A stretch of DNA of 64,000 nucleotides from Enoplolaimus lenunculus (Eukaryota > Nematoda > Enoplea > Enoplida > Thoracostomopsidae): positions 89,508-153,507 of the forward strand of contig JASANG010003775.1 in NCBI GenBank assembly GCA_030248215.1, given 5' to 3'. The position numbers were made by a program, and so were the translations under genes. Under the pieces are notes generated by a model, which did not search any database, was not told where the DNA came from, and saw nothing but the letters and a program-made list of their open reading frames with translations. The first letter of the stretch is position 1, and each line of letters opens with the position of its first letter. Positions 22,301 through 33,700 of this stretch are shown here, one piece after another.

Positions 22301-25131
22301 ATTTTAACTAATATTACTGACAACTTTACCAGAAGTTGAAAGAAGCACAATTATATAAAATATAGATAATCTATAATTGAAACTGTGATTAACATATATT
22401 TTATATATTAGTCACAGCTTCAGTTTATCATAAGGTTCAGGCGGGTTGAACTTGCTGCTGCAAGGTACTTTCGAATACTGTATGCCCTGAAACGGTCTTT
22501 AAATAATTGTGCTTTTTTCAGGTCAGTATTGAATTGTATTAGTTACTACGGGTATTTGTAATGCTATTAAAAAATATGAGTACTCAGCGTAATTCATACG
22601 TATTTTGCCGAAAGTCCGCCTCAAAAGAAATCCAGGTCTTTTCGTTTTAACATTGAAAATTTTTAGCCTAGCAAAGTCCTGGGGGGTGGGGCATTTTGCT
22701 GGGGGGCGCCCGAAAATTCGCAGGGGTCCTTTCCGGGGGGCGGCAAAATTTTCGCCCGGGGGGAAAATGAAAATTTCGAAAAGTGCTGCCCCCCCGCTCT
22801 GGAGAAGCCAGTTACTGACAACTTAACCAGAAGTTGAAAAAAGCACAATTATATAAAATATAGCTAATCTATAACTGAAACTGTGGTCTTTATATAATTG
22901 TGCTTTTTTCAGTTCATTATTGAATTGTATAGTTACTACGGGTATTTGTAACGCTATTAAAATTATGAGTACTCAGCGTAATATAAAATCATATTTTGCC
23001 GAATGTCCGCCTCAAAAGAAGTCCAGGTGTTTACGTTATATCATTGAAATTTTTTGGCCTAGAAAATTCCTGGGGGGCAGCAAAAAATTTGCTGGGGGGG
23101 GGGGGCATTTTCCTTGGGGGCGCCGAAAATTCGCCGGGGGGCCTTTCCGGGGGAAAATGAAAATTTCGAAAAGAGCTGGGGGCCCCCGCTCCGCCCCCCG
23201 CTGTGGAGAAGCCAGCAAATGGTAGCTCAGCCTAGCGTTCAATGCCCGCTCTTGACACATAAACTCATTTGATGATTATTTAACTTCGACATATAGGAAG
23301 TCCATTTTTTGTAACACCAAAAATAGAACATCCTACAGTGTCTACAAGGAAAACGAGCTGCCCAATTGCTCTTAGTTTCTCCAACGTTTGTTGGTCAATT
23401 GAACTAAATAATGCCGATAGCGCTACATGAGAAGATGGAACTGGATCATGCATAATTAACAAAATTAAACTATTTGAACAAACACTCATTTCGAGATAAC
23501 AACTTCCACAAGACCGTGAAAATTCTGGTTTCTGCACTGTTGAATGCAGTAACAGCAACTGAAATTGAATTTTTTGCAGGAATTCCGGTGTATCCCTGGT
23601 GTACCATGTACGTATATACGTACGGTTTCTAAATTAAGCTTTTTAGTTGTAATTGTTTTCGAAAAATGCGCTTATTTATCAGGCGAAAACGTTTTGTGAC
23701 ACAATATTGTTGGTTTCAGTATCTTTGTATTTTTAATATTCGATCATAGATTGATTTTTTGGATTCGATCGCCTCTTTATGTATATATACGATATACGTA
23801 CAACTTTTTGATCTGAGCTTTTGTTATACCGGCAGGGAAAAGAAATAGTTGTTGAAACATCTCGTCAAGTTGACGCTCCTGAGGATCACGATGACTATGC
23901 CGACAACTCTAAAAAAGCATACGAAGCATTCCTGGCCGATCTGAAACAGCTCACAAATGATTTGTCCGAGTGTCGTTATGCAGCATTTGACTTCAAGCTT
24001 TCTATTAGCCGTCAAGGCGCCGGAACGTCAAAAATGGATAAAATTATTTTTCTTCAAATGTAGGTTCCGCATATATGTTATTTCCGCTCGTTTGTCTGAT
24101 TTTTACGACTAGGGTTAAACCAATAAGAAAACTTTGATACCCACTTGTTAAAACTCGCAGCAGATTTTTCTTCGTGTCCAAAAATTTTTGTTGACATGTA
24201 TTAAAAGCTGAAACATTGTTCTTTGGACAACATAAATATGAATAAGTTAGAAAGCAGAAAACATGGGTCTTTCGATAATTTATCTTTCTATACGGAAGCA
24301 TTGTATTTATACGGATGCAGAGGCCAAGGGACTGGACTAAAACTTGTCTGAACGCACGTTAGGCTCATCCGGATTTTGAAAAACTCTGCCGGTAGGTGTC
24401 GCCGACATAGGATACGGATTTCGAATTTTACCGGATGTTACACCTAGACGGAAACGTGTCCGGTCGGCAAGGTGCCAGGGTGCAATGCGAAACTAAGTTA
24501 TACCGTAATAGGAGCAGCAAATTTATACCGGAGAGGAATCGAAACAAAAAATTTTGTGACTATACAGATAATTTGTATTAACCAGTATAATATTGATTTA
24601 GGGTGTCTGTTGGCTGGCAACAATGGCTAAGTTAATTCATTGAAAACAATTTAATACATAAATAATGCAGAATTTTCATGCAACATATCACAACAAGTAG
24701 GAAGTAGGCCTAAAATTAAAATGTCAAAATTCCGGTTCCGATTGATTGTAGAATCAGAGTCAGAGTTCGTATTGAATTGGAATTCTAATCGGACTCGGAA
24801 TTCTGGTTGCACCCTGCCGATCGGTCCCTGAAAACCACTTCAGTTGGTTATAACTACAATATCTAAAATTTTTTACCGAAACTTTGAGATATGTACATTT
24901 TTAGGGCACCTTGTAAAATTTGGGGCAACGTATTTAAAGTTTTATTTGTATTTCAGATGCCCGGACGGTGCTAGCATAAAGAAGAAAATGGTTTACGCGT
25001 CTTCGGCTTCCGCAATCAAAGCTGCACTTGGTACGGGTAAAATCATTGCGTTTCAAGTGTCCGATGAATCCGAAATGTCGCACAAAGAGCTCGTTGCTAA
25101 GCTTTCCGATAAATATAGCGACAGTTCGTAA
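18916..25131 (+). CDS. unc-60: Actin-depolymerising factor/cofilin, UNC-60A type, 4 coding exons
   Basis: ADF/cofilin binds actin and severs or depolymerises filaments in the cytoplasm. Coding exons: Met-only exon 1 at 18916-18918 (alternative at 19349-19351), then 21194-21295, 23836-24059 and 24957-25131, giving 167 residues (Caenorhabditis UNC-60A is about 165). Exon 2 gives SSGVTVNPECQTAFMQMGKG then YRYVIFKIADE. Exon 3 gives CRYAAFDFKLSISRQGAGTS, then KMDKIIFLQ. Exon 4 gives CPDGASIKKKMVYASS (the G-actin-binding long helix) and ends FQVSDESEMSHKELVAKLSD. Phases join cleanly (AT plus A makes the Ile of FLQI). A start exon ATG|GTAAG holding only Met is the known unc-60 architecture. Exon 2 uses a weaker GTTGGT donor. 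UNC-60B-type exons, downstream in Caenorhabditis, were not found. Introns 1-3 are full of transposons. Confidence 0.93.
19540..20035. mobile_element. unc-60: hAT-like foldback MITE with GTGCCGAT ends in unc-60 intron 1
   Basis: The left end near 19627 reads TAGGCATGTGCCGATTAG. The right end near 20030 is its complement, CTATCGGCACATCCTA. Subterminal ATCGGCATCGGC motifs occur in both arms. There is no coding content. A short CCTAACCCTAAACCTAAAC telomere-like run lies just outside (19568-19588). Confidence 0.6.
20366..20400. repeat. GC palindrome GGGGGCAGCTGCCCCC
   Basis: Perfect 16-bp inverted repeat with no loop at about 20370-20385, embedded in AT-rich intron 1 of unc-60. It is followed by CCTGACCCTCCGC and a second CAAACCCTCCGC, so it may be the end of a small repeat. 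Confidence 0.6.
20704..21038 (+). mobile_element. hAT-like MITE (CCGGTTCCGG family) with 8-bp target duplication
   Basis: Starts CAGGGTGCAACCGGAATTCC and ends AATTCCAGTTGCACCTTG. Flanks CTTCTCAT (20696-20703) and CTTCTGAT (21039-21046) match at 7 of 8 bases. It inserted about 150 bp ahead of unc-60 exon 2. Confidence 0.8.
21634..21695 (+). repeat. Fragment of CAGGGTGCAAAG-family MITE
   Basis: CAGGGTGAAAAGCGGAACTG then TTATACCGGAAGCGGAATCG matches the first 60 bp of the family at 11969 and 24476. The remainder is lost. Confidence 0.55.
21826..23215 (+). repeat. unc-60: G-tract tandem repeats in unc-60 intron 2
   Basis: Two adjacent ~250-bp units (about 21830-22078 and 22080-22330) share CTGGCTTCTCCACAGC, G-runs, TTGCAAACCGACTTTTT and TTTCATTGTAGACCGTG. 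Two ~390-bp units (about 22440-22820 and 22820-23215) share TTGTGCTTTTTTCAG, TTACTACGGGTATTTGTA, GCCTCAAAAGAA, G-runs and GAGAAGCCAG. G-runs of 4-11 on the plus (sense) strand could form G-quadruplexes. Open frames over these tracts reflect low complexity and are not genes. Confidence 0.75.
24476..24816 (+). mobile_element. CAGGGTGCAAAG-family MITE, near full length, in unc-60 intron 3
   Basis: Starts CAGGGTGCAATGCGAAACTA and ends GGAATTCTGGTTGCACCCTG (341 bp). Interior matches 11969-12358, including GTTGGCTGGCAAC and CGATTGATTGTAGAATC. No convincing target duplication was seen. It provides the missing 3' end for the copy beside the LINE. Confidence 0.7.
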
Positions 25132-25763
25132 TTGTTTTTGTTTTTGATTTACATTGATTTTGGTTTTTCAAACTTGTCATTACAAAATACTACTATTGTT
25201 TCTATGATTAAGTAAGCATGTAAAAAAATTTACGCATTTTGGATACGTACTGATTTCACAGGTACTCTTTTGTTTTTTCATAGGTGCAGTTAAACGTGGT
25301 CCCTAAACCTTCAGTAGATATTTAATGCCAGAGAAGATTTTAACAAATTTGCACGGAAACAATGTTTATCACACTAAATCATATTGCGCAAATGCGCTAT
25401 AAATGTAATAGTATTTTGGGCGCAAATTCATGCGCAATTAAATTTTCAAATTTTATTGAAATTGCGTACGTAAAAATGACTGTCTTTTGTTTTTATTAAA
25501 ATTGTACTTTTGATAGCTGCATGTTGTAATGTCAAGTTTACTTGTTGCGTGTGATTGGGCTTTGAGAATAACACATGTCGTTATTGTTATTGGCATTTTA
25601 AAACTTACATATGTATTTCTTAGTGTATAATTTTGAATTAGAGTCGCAACGTTCCAAAATATATGGTTTCTGTAAGCAGATGACGAGCGAGGGATATTCT
25701 TTATACCTCACCATGCTCCCTCGGTACGTACGTATCCAGAATACAGTGTATATGTATATATAT

Positions 25764-26135
25764 CAGGGTGCAACCGGAATTCCGGTTCCGGCATTTTTTC
25801 ACCTTCCGGTTCCGGTAAATTTTTACCGGATTTAAAAATTCCGGTATTATAATTTGGCCGTTTTCTTAACTTTGCTAATTTTTAAGAATCTCTTTTGAAA
25901 GCCACTTGTACTCCGAATATAAGCCATTGCTGGTGGATTTCACTTCAGTCGATGATGAAAATCTAAAATACAACAAATAAAATAAATACCTATGTTCGAC
26001 TAAGGTTATTTCACAATTAATAGAGCAAAAAATAAGATTAAAACGAAATTTTTGGTGAAATGCATTTTTCACTTCCGGTTCCGGTAAAGTTTTCAAATTC
26101 CGGTTCCGGTAAATTGTAATTCCGGTTGCACCCTG
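25764..26135 (+). mobile_element. hAT-like MITE (CCGGTTCCGG family), 372 bp, intact ends
   Basis: Termini CAGGGTGCAACCGGAATTCC and GTAATTCCGGTTGCACCCTG are inverted repeats. ATATATAT duplicates lie at 25756-25763 and 26136-26143 (in AT-repeat context, so weaker alone). Subterminal CTTCCGGTTCCGGTAA repeats occur on both sides. Non-coding. It is the reference copy for the partial ones at 20704, 26584, 10646 and 15300. Confidence 0.82.
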
Positions 26136-26583
26136 ATATATATATTGACGAAAATTTGTGGTGCAGGTACGATGTACCGTCCTCCAATATATGTCCGACG
26201 TTCGCAATGGGGTGGAATCAACAAAGGAATTTAGATGTAACCGGTTGCCCTCCCTGCCCAACTCGACCGCCCAATGTATACCCAAAGTTAAATGTTCCCA
26301 TTGAGAGAAATGCGAATGACGGCTTAAGCATTTTTAAATCAGTAATGCTTTGGGTAAAACAAATGATTGGTGGTCTGCTTTTGGTGGAAACATGAATCCT
26401 AGATCAGTTGCAACTCTAATTTCACTTATGCTATGCGTTCCACATTATTCGAGCTACTCCAGTTTATTTTGTTGTATACATTTCGTATTCCGGTTATTGG
26501 CTTTTTTGCCTGAGCGTGAAATGTGTTTAAAACTTTTAATACACAAAAACGAGTTTTGTACCGTGCGCGAAGTCAGTAGTAGG

Positions 26584-26925
26584 CAGGGTGCAACCTGAAC
26601 TCCGGTTCCGGAATTTTTTACCGGAATTAAAAAGTCCGGTGTTAAAATTTGATCGGTGGAAATTAAGATATTTGGCTAAAAAATGATGATAAAATTTAAA
26701 TAGATTTTATTAGTATAGTATGTTAACCTGGACAATCGCCGAAAATAAACAGTCGAAGGAAGATTTTGCTTTTGTGGTTTATGAAAATCTAAAATAAGGA
26801 GATAAAGTGAACGTCTATCTCCAACTAGGATTATCTCACCAATAATATTGCAAAAAATTAAAATGAATTTTTCGGTGGCATGTAATTTTCATTTTTCGGT
26901 TCCGTTTCGGGTTATATACTGTACA
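26584..26925 (+). mobile_element. CCGGTTCCGG-family MITE, 3'-truncated
   Basis: Starts CAGGGTGCAACCTGAACTCC and shares the family interior (AAAGTCCGGTGTTAAAATTTGAT, GGACAATCGCCGAAAATAA). It fades out after TTCGGTTCCGTTTCGGG with no right terminus. Confidence 0.65.
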
Positions 26926-27859
26926 GCTTGTTTAACAACAATGAAATATTAGCAGTGCCTCCTCTTAGTGTTTTATCCACATATTTGAAACCTAGCCAAA
27001 GCTGAAAGTCGGCTTCATGAACTTCGTAAATAAGCGGCTGAATTATCGGCTAATTCTTTGCTTCTGAACAATTAATCCTATGTTGGTATTTTTAAACCAT
27101 GGGCTAACTGACATTTTACATGTAACGTGCTTGTTTATGAATTTTTTATTTTACCATATCACTGACTCCTGGAATATTGAGAATATTGTGTGAATTTATC
27201 GTTGTGTTCCTAGGAATGATCAATTTTCGGAACCCAAGCTCGAACTCGGAATTTTAGAATTGTGCCAGTTTCAATATACTTAGTGCACAATAGTCAAATG
27301 CGTGGTTCTCGATGATATATTCATAACTTTTACATCTATGTGGGAAATGTGCTGTACGCACTAATATGCAAGTGCTTTTCACAAACGTATAAACGGTTAG
27401 TAAACCGAGTTTTTTATGCTAACTTCGCATGCGTTCCATTATGTTACTTAATACATCGGTGTTATGATTTATTTATTGAGCGGAGCAGTGACATATAATT
27501 GTTCGAGGTAAACTGGTGAATATATTGACGCCAGGGTGCAACCTAAATAAAAAATATGAGCCGGAGGTCAACGAAACTTACCGGACCTGGAGATGCATAT
27601 GGTTAATTTAGTTAATTTTCTCCAGTATTTGGTTTTACGCTAATTTTGGAAGTTGTTTCCTGCAAATTGTGGCCAAAGTAAAACGAAACACGCTAAACAG
27701 AGCATTTTAATTTTATGGACGCCTGAATTGTGTTGGCGGGAAAATCACAGCTGGAGATCAAGTCCCATTTATAGAACCGGCACGTCCGTATTTTATTTCA
27801 TATCGAACAATTGCATATATATTGTATGAGCAGTTGCGAGTTATATATATACGCTAAGA

Positions 27860-29400
27860 ACACTATATATCGTTGCAAATAATTGCGTCTATTTCCTTTA
27901 AAAGTCTTAATCTGAAACCTAATGGGCTTCTTGACAGCTCAGTGATCGCTTCGAAGTGGTTTTGAAAAAGTGAAGTTCTTAATTTTACTTTCAACCTGCA
28001 CAAAGAACGAAAAACGTTTGTTTTAAAAATAACCTTCGCCGATTCAATTTCATTTTCAAAGTTGAGCAAGCAACGTGCTCTCCAAATAGCAAACAGCTTG
28101 TTGCACCACCCAGTTGAAACAAACCTGTCTGTAAGGACATTCCAGTTGTTTCCCAAGAATTATATCAGTAAAATCGAAATACGTTGTCCTCGTTATATTC
28201 AAGAAAAAGGGGGTCAGTTCTAAGAAAAAATTATATGCACGCGGGCAGTGTATAAATACATGGGGGTTGTCTTCAACATTTTGAACATTTAACTGTTCGC
28301 AATACAAACAAATTGGTGCGGTCTGTAAAATGCGCAAGTCTATTGTTAGTCAATAGACACCTATGTCTTAGTTTAAAGACAAGGTCTCGCATCTTGCCAT
28401 CAACGCATTTGGCTTTAACCCATTCCCATGATTTTCTAATATAGTTAATATCAACACCCAAATAATCTGCCCAAAAAAGATCCCGGGAAATCATATCACT
28501 TTTATATTGGTGAGAGATCCATAAATTATAAACATATTTAGCCTTTACATTTTTAAGAACAAGTTTATTTCCAAATATCTAACAAAATTCGCCATCTCGT
28601 CGGAAACCTGACTCCAGCACAGCTAACCGTATCTCTTTATAAACGATGGGGACATTCTTTGCCATTGTCTCTCGCCGTGACAAACGTTCTACTTGCAGAT
28701 AAAAATGCGCAAAACATCTTCTCCAACTAAGTATTTCTATAAAATTCAAAAACGGACATAAAGCATTAACCTATTTACCTTGATCCGTATGTTCACATTA
28801 GGTAAGCCGACCCCTCCTTTTTTGCATTCAAATACAAGCATTTCTGTTTAATCAAATGGATAAAACAAAAATTTCCTAATTAATTTATAAATTTTTTTAA
28901 TTAAGCCTTATTGTGGGCTTATTAGCATATAAACGTAGTTCAACGAACACAAATAATATACCACAATATGATGAACCCTTCCATAAATAGAGATACCATG
29001 TGGTGGTATCCTGTCAGAGAGTTTATTTAATGATGCAACGGTGCTTGACCAATTTTCCTCCACGTCAAATCCAAATGCATTTGCCCAGACCATAAATTTT
29101 TAATTTTTGTACGACATAATGTTGAAAGTCTGTAGGTATTGGTTTATCTCGACACGAACCTTACCGTAAGATTTGAGTTTTCCTTTCCTTAATGCGACTA
29201 CCAGATGCTTTTTTATACCAGTCAAAAATTTGGAAAATACGTTTTATTTCTTCCCAATTAGTGACAAAAATCGGTATTCCGCGTAACATATTTCTATTCC
29301 TTATAAAATTTGCTAATACTTCTGCCGTTAAAACGTAAATCAAAGGGGATAAAGGGCATCCCTGTCAACTGTAGTTATAAATTCCCAAAAAAACACTCTT
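27860..29400 (-). mobile_element. Decayed L1/Tx1-like LINE, RT C-terminal half
   Basis: Pieces appear in order on the minus strand. RT block QGCPLSPLIYVLTAEV is at about 29363-29316, then FDWYKKASGSRIKERKTQ (thumb), then PHGISIYGRVHHIVVYYLCS at about 29010-28950. KKGGVGLPNVNIRIK is at about 28835-28785. A C-terminal domain follows (28494-27865) with KSWEWVKAKC, LVFKLRHRCLLTNNRL and a CxxC...H...C cluster (CLYCE...NPHVFIHCP). GCPLSPL and GGVGLP are typical of L1/Tx1-group elements. Multiple frame changes and stops separate the pieces. The 5' half is absent. Base composition matches the host, so it is older than the LINE at 12.4 kb. Confidence 0.75.
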
Positions 29401-30713
29401 CCGTCTCGAATACATATAACGAAACACATTTTATTACACATTTCTACAATAAAATTAAACTTACGTACATGCCTAAGTAGGTCTTCCACAAAACCTAACC
29501 TGGCCCAGCCTTACTTTTACAGACGTAACTATAGATGGCCGAACTTACGTGTACTAAGGATAATTTTTTGGCGACCTAAAATTGTCTCACTCAGAAACCG
29601 ATAACAGAAGCAAAAGTCTAGAACTTTAGCTTACCTGACGCAAACACGGTCTAAAATTGCATATAAACAAACATTTTCATACGTGATTTTTTTCTGTAGC
29701 ATTAGAGATATTTTGTTCCTCGCAATTATGTTGTGCTGGCCAAATCACTGAATGATCCACAGTTACAAACGAAGCAAAAGCGAATTTCAAAAATATCCTG
29801 TATATAATGTTAACAATCGGAAAATGTGGTTGAATTATTTTGAACTAGCTCCATAGTTAAACCTGCGAAAAATATCCTCAAATTAAAACACAACCTGCCG
29901 CTAAAAGTTTTCCTTCAATACAGTTTTTACCGGAAAGTGAGTATTTCCCCCTGAGTATTTTTAAGGGGTAAAAGCTATCGTTTCGGACAATATTTATTGA
30001 TATAACCTGTCCTTTATTCTGTCCCCTGCTTGTCTAGATAAATATTGGGTTTTAGTTAAATTGAGATTAGCCATTTATCTCGAAACCGGAGACGACCATC
30101 GGTTATGCACTGTTAATTGTGTTAACTCCTAAATCGAATTTTTTACATATTTATGTCTGTGAAAATTATATAACATAACAAAAATTAAACTATGTCATTT
30201 AGATCCTTAAGCAACACTAATTAAATTCCAAACCTTTGAGAAAAACGCAAGCATTATGAACATACTTAAATCCAACAAGTTTGCAGTTTATGGGATAACT
30301 ACAACACATGTACGTATAAACAAACCCGGGTAAGATGTTACGATTCACAGATTACTTGACACCGAAGAATACTTGCTATACGCTATATCGAAATATAAAA
30401 TTTTGAGCGAAAATAAAAACCCTTAACATAAATTAAAAAATATTAACAAATTCCTTGTACGCTGCGTCCACGTATACGCCATTTTTAAAACTTCCCAAGG
30501 AACTTATCTTTATTGGTTTAAAAACCAATAGGCAATTTTGGTTCAAATATTAAAAACTGTTTCCACGGCTTAGTGCACTGGACAATTTCAAGCTGTATAT
30601 ATTTACAGCCACGGTAAGTACGACCGTGTAATGACAATATTTTTAGTCTTGGTGTTTAATCAAAGAATCGGACATAACAACAAAAAGCAACTGCTGACTA
30701 AATATAACAAATA
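29401..30713. other. Intergenic AT-rich stretch between LINE fossil and AHSA1
   Basis: No open frame of note and no recognised repeat. It should contain the 3' UTR and poly-A site of AHSA1; no single site stands out. Confidence 0.5.
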
Positions 30714-33700
30714 TCATAACAAAAATGCTCCAAAACCAAAAGTTCTTTTCATTGCATCAAAATAATGCCTGAAATAATCGTATTACGAATGCATGATGGT
30801 AAGCTGAAATATACTCAGAAAACAATGTTTTGGGCTAGTCCAAAACGACATACACTTGTTATTCACTAGTTAAAACATTACCTTATTTTATAGAAGTGCA
30901 AGCCAACTAACTTATAACAGCTGTCAGGAAATGATTTTCTGTATAAGCCTTAAAAGCTGCACTCGTGTATTGAAATTTAGATCTTCAGGTTGCTGGTTTA
31001 ACCATACTTGTCGAAAATTACACAGAATTCAAAACCCCCAATGTTGGGTACAAAACGTTGTTTCTATGTCATAGGTTGGGTTATACACTTTTACTGAAAC
31101 ACGCGCCCACGGCTTTATTTAAAACGATTTGGCACTCAACTGCATTATGCAAACACAATATCCCGCGTGTTTTAGGCTGCGGTGGTACGCTAGATATTAA
31201 TGTTTTACATTTAACAACTACTGCGCAATAGTATGTAACAAGGGTCGGCGTTTAAAAATTAAAATACCGGGCAAAATTTTACTATATAATATTATTTGCT
31301 ATACGGTTTGCACCCCAATTCAGTTTTTGACGTTGCGTCGCAGCCTGCACAATCTCCACAGCAAATTTGTGAACACATACCTATTCCAGCCTGTTTCGGT
31401 GCTATCTTTCAAATCTATTGGGACACCAGTTTGCCGAAGTCGAAGTACAGTTTCATCATCGCCTTCGATCAACGTCAGCGTCGCCTGGGAACTATGACCT
31501 GATGGCCATGATCGCATGCGCCAATCCATGACGATTTTTTCATTAGGTACCTGGTAATTATAACTCTCCCGAATAAAGCAGTAACAGCTCCTGGGTTTTC
31601 TCAAAACGCCCTTCGTTGCAGGAAGCATACCCATCATAAAAATTGATACAAAGGGCTCCGACATACTCATTAATTTCAGGTCAACGGCAGGAAAATGAGA
31701 AAGGTACAATGATAGAAAACTCGCCTGAAATTTTAGCTAACACTAAAATTTTGCAGCTGCATATTATATACGTTAAATCAAACCAAACTCAAAACAAAAA
31801 CCAATTTACGTACTAATTCTACAAATTTTCCTTCAACGTTTCGATTATATAGCGAGAATCTGCCGTTTTTAACGGATTCCACAACAGCGGGGCCGTTGGT
31901 AAACGCTTGCACCATCTAAAACAGAGCACAAAATAACTCTAATATGCACTGGACATTACTGTATAGCTATTTGCAAGTGCAAATGGTTAAAACTTTTGTA
32001 TAAAATGTGTAAAGTAAGCAACAAATTAATGTAGTATTGATATTAGACACAACACTATTAAACACTACACACAGATATGCATTTTACGTTTTATCCTAAG
32101 CTGACTGTGTTAGGATATCAGGAAAGCCGGCAACCAGTAGCCAGTACCAGAGCAATTAATGAAATGAAGAGTACAAAACTAACATCCTGAAGAGTTAGAG
32201 CACGATACAAATCTTCAGCGCGGCATTTAAACGACGATTCCAGATCGATTGTCGCTGTTGAAATTTTATTACCAGTAACTTCACACGTTGTACTACCACA
32301 TTTTGTTTTAGGCGAATCAGTTGAAAGCTACAAGATATTACATTTCAAATGCTACCAAATTCCGAATACCGTTGTGCAAAATCTTCAAAAAGAACGTAAC
32401 CGGAATTTCACTAACTATAGACAATATAAGCGTTATATTTTGTAGTAAATATAAAATAATATTATACATTATATTTAAATATTGAGCCTTAAGAAATTTA
32501 AATTCGCACGTGTGAGTGTTTTATTAGCAAGAATGTATAATTAAACAACTCGCTGCAGACTGAATAGATTGCAGATGCAGATCACGTTGATCAAAACGGC
32601 TATTATAGAAGAAGAATTAGATTTACTGGTTTCAAACTTTTCGTAAATTCAACAGGTGTTTCAGAGACCGTGTTTTCGTTTTTGGTTGTAGGTAGAATCA
32701 TGCCTTTACTGAACTCTAAAAATCAATCTAGCGTTTTAGAAATACAATTCATGAACAATGAAAACCAAAAGAAAAAGATTATACAAAAATATACCAAGAA
32801 ATCAAACCCGTTTGATAATTTCCTTTCAGATAACATCAAAAATTCTGATGTCAAATGTGGAGCACACCAAAATTTTAGTAGCTAACTGCACATATCGTAA
32901 CTACAATTATACAGTATTGCAACAAGTGGTGCATTGTGTAACAGCGGGATTCTAATAAAAACTTGCGTGTCAATATAAAGCAAAAACCTATGAGAACGAT
33001 TACACAAAAATGGTTGGAATGGTAGAGTCAATTTTTGACTAATTAATGGTCTCTACAAGTCAATGTTTCTGGTAAGTCAGCATTGCTAGTATTCGCTAAT
33101 AAACTTTCACCTACCAGCCTTAAGCTCCACGATATACGTTCTCAAAGCATCCCTGATGGGACCCACACCATTCTTGAACATAAACGACTTCAATTTAAAA
33201 GCCTCCACTGATTCATCTTTGACAGTAAATGTGACCTAAAGCACGCACAATCTAAAACAACTATTGTTAAAACGTTATATTTCCTACTCGTTCAACATTT
33301 TGATTTAACAGTACAGCTTCTAATACAATGCCTATAACAAGTATATATAAAGTTCATTAGCTACAATAATTCCGAATTTAAACCAGAAATCTGCGTGAAA
33401 GAGGTATGACGTGGCATACGTTCACTTCGTCGGCGTCATTTTCATCGGACAGATTCGGAACTTGCATTTCACCTTCGTATGATGTATCGCAGTTAACCAG
33501 CTTGCCTGAAAACGACATTTCAGAACATAATTGCGAAGAGCTAAAAATAAATAACTGTTATAAAATAAGGTCTTAATCTACATGCGTATAACGGCAAACC
33601 AATAGCGACAAAAACCTTGCAATATCTCCTAGACGCAAAACTTTGGCTAATATTTACTCTTTAGTGACAATATATCGCCAAGAAACCACTAATACGTGCT

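Noticed and set aside
22605-23225. Gly/Lys-rich frames (73 and 101 codons)
   Set aside because: They run through G-tract tandem repeats, with low complexity and no start or splice context.
26126-26598. Overlapping plus-strand frames of 82-89 codons
   Set aside because: They begin inside the MITE, overlap in different frames and show no domain or splice support.
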